Below, piece after piece: positions 59,838 through 64,000 of a stretch of DNA of 64,000 bases. Source of the DNA: Amulumruptor sp947039275 (GTDB lineage Bacteria; Bacteroidota; Bacteroidia; Bacteroidales; Muribaculaceae); NCBI GenBank assembly GCA_947039275.1, contig CAMQYL010000015.1:1-64000 (forward strand). Reading direction: 5' to 3'. The notes under the pieces are model-generated. The model did not search any database, had not been told where the DNA came from, and saw only the letters and a list, made by a program, of their open reading frames with translations. The translations under genes were made by a program, and so were the position numbers. Position 1 is the first letter of the stretch. Each line of letters begins with the position of its first letter.

Positions 59838-60401
59838 TCAGTATTTCTTGATGCGTCGTAGATGCTGTGGAGTGATTTGCAGATAGGATGCAAGCTCCTG
59901 TGTCTGTATCTGCGCCACAATATCAGGGTATGCCGAGGCAAATTTGCGGTAGCGTTGTGTCGCCGACATACCGTACAAATCAAGCATACGTTCATACAGA
60001 GTACCTGACAATGCTTCAAACATCTGCCCTCGGATGCCGGGATTGGTTTCGGCTACCGTGTCCATGGCATAAACGAGCGGCAACTGAAGCACATCTACGC
60101 GTGTCGAAGCTATTATAGAAATTCTCGATGGTCTGCCTCGCATGGCATCGCTGAAACCCGTTGCCAGATCACCCTTTAGCGCCAGACCGACCACTGCCTC
60201 TGTCCCATCGTCACGTGTCATCACATATCGGCAGTAGCCTGACAAAACCAGGGCTATATATCTGCCTCGGTCTCCGTGATGTAGCAGATATTCCCCGCGC
60301 TCGTAACACAAAGGATTTCCCTCTCGGAGGCAAAGGTCAGCCAGAGGGCTGAGATCCACCATATCATTATATGAATTGAATTTATCAGACATAATCGACA
60401 C
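59838..60401 (-). CDS. Crp/Fnr-family transcriptional regulator
   Basis: The 187-residue protein has an N-terminal cyclic-nucleotide-binding-like beta-roll (ERGEYLLHHGDRGRYIALVLSG in parts) and a C-terminal helix-turn-helix (TQELASYLQITPQHLRRIKK). The cAMP-binding Arg-Ser pair and iron-sulfur cysteines are not evident, so the signal is unknown. It is divergent from dus and lies just upstream of the secreted paralogue operon on the same strand, which it may regulate. Met4 (60392) is an alternative start. Confidence 0.87.
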   Translation of the reverse strand: MSIMSDKFNSYNDMVDLSPLADLCLREGNPLCYERGEYLLHHGDRGRYIALVLSGYCRYVMTRDDGTEAVVGLALKGDLATGFSDAMRGRPSRISIIASTRVDVLQLPLVYAMDTVAETNPGIRGQMFEALSGTLYERMLDLYGMSATQRYRKFASAYPDIVAQIQTQELASYLQITPQHLRRIKKY

Positions 60402-60516
60402 CCGAAATGTAATACAATGGCAAAGTAACGCAATCGTAACGACAAAAGCTACAGTTTATTGCAAATTTATTGCTAACTTTACAGAGTCTATAAACCAGTA
60501 TATCTGCCATCAAACT

Positions 60517-61455
60517 TTGGAAAACACTGCTCTGAGACTTTTTGCTGCCCCTCTGCAGGGGTATACTGATGCCGAGTGGAGGCACTGCCATGCCGAGATG
60601 GCTGGCGGTGTGGATACTTATTTCACTCCGTTCGTGCGCGTGGAGAAGGGGGCGGTGCGCGGCAGGGATCTGCGCGGTATTCAGTCTACGCTTAATTCCA
60701 ACCATCATCTGGTGCCTCAGATACTCGTGCGCGATGTGGCTGAGATGCGGCTGCTCACTGACGCGATTGTCGCCGAGGGTTACGATGAAGTGGACATCAA
60801 TATGGGCTGCCCGTTTGCGCCACAAGTCAAGCACGGACGCGGAGCGGCTTTGCTGGCAGCCCCCGACACTCTGCATGCCATCGGCTGCGAGATGAGGGAG
60901 CGATACCCTGATGTGAAGTTTTCGGTCAAGATGCGTCTCGGCATCAACGACCCGTCACAATGGAGAGACATCATAGGCGAAATAGATGCGATGCCTCTGA
61001 CGCATCTGACGGTGCATCCGCGCACTGCCTCGCAGCAATACGCCGGAGACCTGCATATGGAGGAATTTGCGTCATTGCTATATGCGACCCGCCACCCGGT
61101 AGTGTACAACGGCAATGTCACTTCACCCCAGGATATAGACAGAATAGCGCAAGCCTACCCCACCCTCCACGGCATCATGGCTGGACGCGGACTGCTGATG
61201 CGCCCGACTCTATTTGCCGAGTGGCGCACAGGCAGCGGACTGTCTGAATCCGAACAGCTGATGACAGCCATCCGCATCCACGATGCGATATACCGCAGCT
61301 ACCAAGAGCGTCTATGCGGCGACGCGCAGATACTGTCGAAGATAAAACCGTTCTGGGACTATCTCGAGGATACCATAGACCGCAAGACAGCCAAAGCGAT
61401 ACGCAAAGCCACCTCGCTGCCAAAATATGAAGCTGCCATAGCGGCACTCCGATAA
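60517..61455 (+). CDS. dus: tRNA-dihydrouridine synthase
   Basis: The protein has the Dus motifs LFAAPLQGYTDAEWR (FMN site), DINMGCPFAPQVKHGRGAALL with the catalytic cysteine, VKMRLG, THLTVHPRTASQQY and MAGRGLLMRP. It reduces uridines in tRNA with FMN and NAD(P)H. I place the start at the TTG of 60517 (LENTALRLF). An upstream frame from ATG 60376 overlaps the divergent regulator's start, and a TAACTTTA -7-like box at 60474-60481 lies inside it. The protein would be about 312 residues, normal for the family. Confidence 0.85.
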   Translation: MENTALRLFAAPLQGYTDAEWRHCHAEMAGGVDTYFTPFVRVEKGAVRGRDLRGIQSTLNSNHHLVPQILVRDVAEMRLLTDAIVAEGYDEVDINMGCPFAPQVKHGRGAALLAAPDTLHAIGCEMRERYPDVKFSVKMRLGINDPSQWRDIIGEIDAMPLTHLTVHPRTASQQYAGDLHMEEFASLLYATRHPVVYNGNVTSPQDIDRIAQAYPTLHGIMAGRGLLMRPTLFAEWRTGSGLSESEQLMTAIRIHDAIYRSYQERLCGDAQILSKIKPFWDYLEDTIDRKTAKAIRKATSLPKYEAAIAALR

Positions 61456-61498
61456 GATTTTTTCAGCTAAATAACCCTTATACAACCAATCAATTATC

Positions 61499-64000
61499 AT
61501 GAACATTAAATCCATCACAGCATCTGGACTCCTTATGCTCACCGCGACAACCGGCTGGAGCCAGACATCGGACGATAACAGGCTCATGTGGTATGAGCCC
61601 GCCGATGCCAAGCAGAATGAGGAAATCACCGTCTATTTCAACGCCTCCTGCGGACAGGGCGGACTGAAAGATTTCACCGGAGACGTGTATGCCCACACCG
61701 GTGTACTCACGACCGAAAGCACAAGCAACAAAGACTGGAAACACGCCCCGTCATGGTGTGACAACGATGCGAAATACCGATTCACACGTTCGGCAAGCGA
61801 CCCCAATCTCTATTCATGGACCATCACCCCATCGACATTCTACGGACTTTATTCCGGCGAGACCATAACAAGCCTCTGTTTCGTGATGCGTGACGAGAAG
61901 GGTAATAAGTCTGACAACTCCGATATCATAGTGCCTTTCACCGGCGGCGGTGGCGGCGATGATGTCGTCACCGCGCTCGGAGCCTACGTGTCACATGCTT
62001 CTGACGGGTCATCAGTCACCGTTACCGCCGAACACGGCACTCTGACACTGACCGCCTACAACGATTACGTCATCAAAGTGTTCACCCTCCCCGCAGGCGA
62101 CAGCTCACAGGAACGCCAGTCAATCACCGTGTCAGCCACTCCCGAAGCTACATTCAGCGTTAGCGAGGATGATGACAACCTGACCCTGTCAACCGCTGCC
62201 ACCCGAGTTATTGTCAATAAAGCAAACTGCGCGGTATCATTTGCCGACATGGCAGGCAGCGTCCGCCTCTCGGAGAAAGAGGGTCTCAACAACAGCGTCC
62301 GCCCTCATCGGGTGACCTTCAACCCTATGAACGACGCAGCCTTCTATGGCGGAGGCTACAACGGACAGCGCACAAACCAGAGCGACTGCACGATATATAT
62401 GGACAATAACCAACGGTGGGGCTGGGACTCCAGCTATAGCGATGCGCGAAACATCTGCATCCCCTTTGTAGCATCCACCTCTGGCTACGGACTGCTCTTT
62501 GATGACCACTACCGCGGTGCCAAAATCACTCCTTCATCAACACGAGGCACCACCTACGAGACAGGCAGCCTCAACCCTATCGCATATTACTATGTAGGCG
62601 GTGACGGCTCCATGGCATCCGTTATGGAAAATTATACGTTCCTCACCGGCCGCCAGGAACTGCCTCCCTACTGGGCACTCGGCTACATCACTTCACGCTA
62701 CGGCTACAAGACCCAGCAGGAAGCCAGAGAGGTCATCGATAAAATCAAGGGTGCCGGGCTGCCTCTCGACGGCATAGTCATGGACCTCTACTGGCAGGGC
62801 TATGACGAATCAGGCATGGGCAACCTTGACTGGTACAGTCCCAATTGGCCCAACCCGACAGAAATGATGCGCGACTTTGACGAGCAAGGTATCAAGACTG
62901 TGCTGATAACCGAACCGTTCTTCACCAACCGTTCCAAACATTTCGCTCAAATCCAAAGCCTCGGATACTTCGCTGACAGCGATGTAAGCAACATGGGATG
63001 GCTTAAGTCAGGACAGGTGGGACTGATTGACGCCACCAATCCCGGCGCAATGGATTTCATGTGGAAATTCTACAAAGACCGTACCCAGGAAGGCGTGGGC
63101 GGCTGGTGGCTCGACCTCGGAGAGCCCGAGCAGCACGACGGAGACTCGCGACACATGGGAGGCAGCGTAGAGCAGGTGCACAACGAATTTGGCAATCTGT
63201 GGATAGAGCGCGTATATCGTGGCATGAAAGAGGACTTTCCCGACATCCGCCCCTTCCTGATGCCACGCGCCGGCACATCGGGCATGCAGCGGTTCTCCAC
63301 CTTCCCCTGGACAGGCGACATCGCCCGCAGCTGGAGCGGTTTCCGGGCACAGATACCAGCCCTGATAAGCGCATCGATGTCAGGCATAGGCTATATGGGC
63401 AGCGACGTGGGCGGATTTGCCGCACCAAACGGCGAGATGGATGCCAACCTGTATCTGCGCTGGGTAGAGTTTGCCACATTCTCTCCGATGATGCGTACCC
63501 ACTCAGCCGTCAATCCCGAGCCATATAATTACGGCAGCGTGCTCGACGATGTGCGCCGCTATATCAACATGCGCTACAGCTATCTGCCATATACCTACAC
63601 GCTTGCCTACGAGAATGCGACCAAAGGCATGCCTCTGGCACGTCCCATCAACTTCCACTCCGCCAACAGCTCTGTTGGAGCCAACAGCACCGACGAATAT
63701 CTCTGGGGACGCGACATCCTCGTGGCTCCTATAATCAGCTACAGCACCTCGCGCCAGATCACCCTGCCCGAAGGACGCTGGGTGGACCTCAACGACCTCA
63801 GCCGCGTGTATGACGGCAACACCACTATCAGCTATGACGCACCGCTGTCAGTGCTTCCCCACTTCGGACGCGCCGGATCCATCATCGCCCGATACACCCA
63901 GGATAGCTACACCACCACCGGCGAGATAGACCACTCCGCCCTGTCACTCACATATCTTATGAGCGATGACACCGAGACACCCGTGACCGCCAAGATATAT
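61499..64000 (+). CDS. GH31 alpha-glucosidase, secreted, incomplete at the window end
   Basis: At least 834 residues are present. A signal peptide (GLLMLTATTGWSQ) is followed by an N-terminal beta domain resembling Ig-like starch-associated modules (about 25-130), then the GH31 N-domain and barrel. The nucleophile lies in WWLDLGEPE (Asp539) and the acid/base in PWTGDIARSW (Asp607). GMGNLDWYSPNWPNP and GYMGSDVGGF are typical. It removes terminal glucose from alpha-glucans or malto-oligosaccharides and would complement the sus locus 45 kb to the left. It lies 44 bp after dus; the stop is beyond the window. Confidence 0.9.
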   Translation, partial: MNIKSITASGLLMLTATTGWSQTSDDNRLMWYEPADAKQNEEITVYFNASCGQGGLKDFTGDVYAHTGVLTTESTSNKDWKHAPSWCDNDAKYRFTRSASDPNLYSWTITPSTFYGLYSGETITSLCFVMRDEKGNKSDNSDIIVPFTGGGGGDDVVTALGAYVSHASDGSSVTVTAEHGTLTLTAYNDYVIKVFTLPAGDSSQERQSITVSATPEATFSVSEDDDNLTLSTAATRVIVNKANCAVSFADMAGSVRLSEKEGLNNSVRPHRVTFNPMNDAAFYGGGYNGQRTNQSDCTIYMDNNQRWGWDSSYSDARNICIPFVASTSGYGLLFDDHYRGAKITPSSTRGTTYETGSLNPIAYYYVGGDGSMASVMENYTFLTGRQELPPYWALGYITSRYGYKTQQEAREVIDKIKGAGLPLDGIVMDLYWQGYDESGMGNLDWYSPNWPNPTEMMRDFDEQGIKTVLITEPFFTNRSKHFAQIQSLGYFADSDVSNMGWLKSGQVGLIDATNPGAMDFMWKFYKDRTQEGVGGWWLDLGEPEQHDGDSRHMGGSVEQVHNEFGNLWIERVYRGMKEDFPDIRPFLMPRAGTSGMQRFSTFPWTGDIARSWSGFRAQIPALISASMSGIGYMGSDVGGFAAPNGEMDANLYLRWVEFATFSPMMRTHSAVNPEPYNYGSVLDDVRRYINMRYSYLPYTYTLAYENATKGMPLARPINFHSANSSVGANSTDEYLWGRDILVAPIISYSTSRQITLPEGRWVDLNDLSRVYDGNTTISYDAPLSVLPHFGRAGSIIARYTQDSYTTTGEIDHSALSLTYLMSDDTETPVTAKIY

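Noticed and set aside
60376..60516. N-terminal extension of the dus frame
   Set aside because: It overlaps the divergent regulator start and its promoter region, and lies before the conserved Dus start.

Overview
The window looks like chromosomal DNA of a gut Bacteroidales, most likely of the Muribaculaceae type (inference). The evidence is a SusC/SusD starch locus with surface lipoproteins, the Bacteroidota promoter form (TTTG, about 19 nt, TAnnTTTG) ahead of many genes, few Shine-Dalgarno sites, BACON/leucine-rich lipoproteins and a CfxA-like class A beta-lactamase. Core housekeeping genes (dnaA, purC, ubiE/menG, recQ, folC, rmuC, nadC, rlmH, dus) confirm that it is chromosome and not plasmid.

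Layout. 0-2 kb: repeat remnants, a sugar O-acetyltransferase and a class A beta-lactamase. 2-16.3 kb: a starch utilisation locus with a secreted pullulanase, a small secreted protein, a SusR-like membrane regulator, SusC, SusD, a SusE/F-like lipoprotein with three starch-binding modules, a lipoprotein alpha-amylase and a GH97 alpha-glucosidase. A GH31 glucosidase gene runs off the right end. 16.4-30 kb: a zinc transporter, a HigBA toxin-antitoxin pair, a YczE-like protein with split chromate transporters and FolC, a RAYT transposase, RmuC, an SDR enzyme, a flavoprotein and MATE pair, a HAD phosphatase, NadC and RlmH. 30-44 kb: a DUF1016 fragment, an amidase, an MCE protein, DnaA, MetY with a divergent Lrp regulator, a SIMPL protein, a lipid-kinase-like protein, a DEAD-box helicase, PurC, MenG and RecQ.

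44.3-56 kb is the most unusual region. A tyrosine recombinase gene is followed by a 203-bp segment bounded by perfect 21-bp inverted repeats. The segment carries a consensus Bacteroidota promoter that now points away from the downstream genes. Behind it lies a same-strand cassette of about 10 kb: an ECF-like sigma factor, a short anti-sigma-like protein, a coiled-coil protein, a 1257-residue dynamin-like GTPase whose N-terminus is related to that coiled-coil protein, a second Era-like GTPase, a small coiled-coil protein, an HExxH peptidase, a WG-repeat membrane protein, an unknown protein and a PP2C phosphatase. I read this as a phase-variable membrane-remodelling or defence-like system, in the OFF orientation here (inference). 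The middle of the cassette is visibly richer in A+T than its flanks, which suggests acquisition. Next to it is an opposing cluster of three paralogous secreted proteins and a leucine-rich lipoprotein.

A second theme is a family of intergenic palindromic repeats that begin GTAGGG and end CCCTAC (five full copies and one half copy). A sequence variant with the same plan sits inside the RAYT transposase gene, linking the repeats to a REP-type mobilising enzyme.
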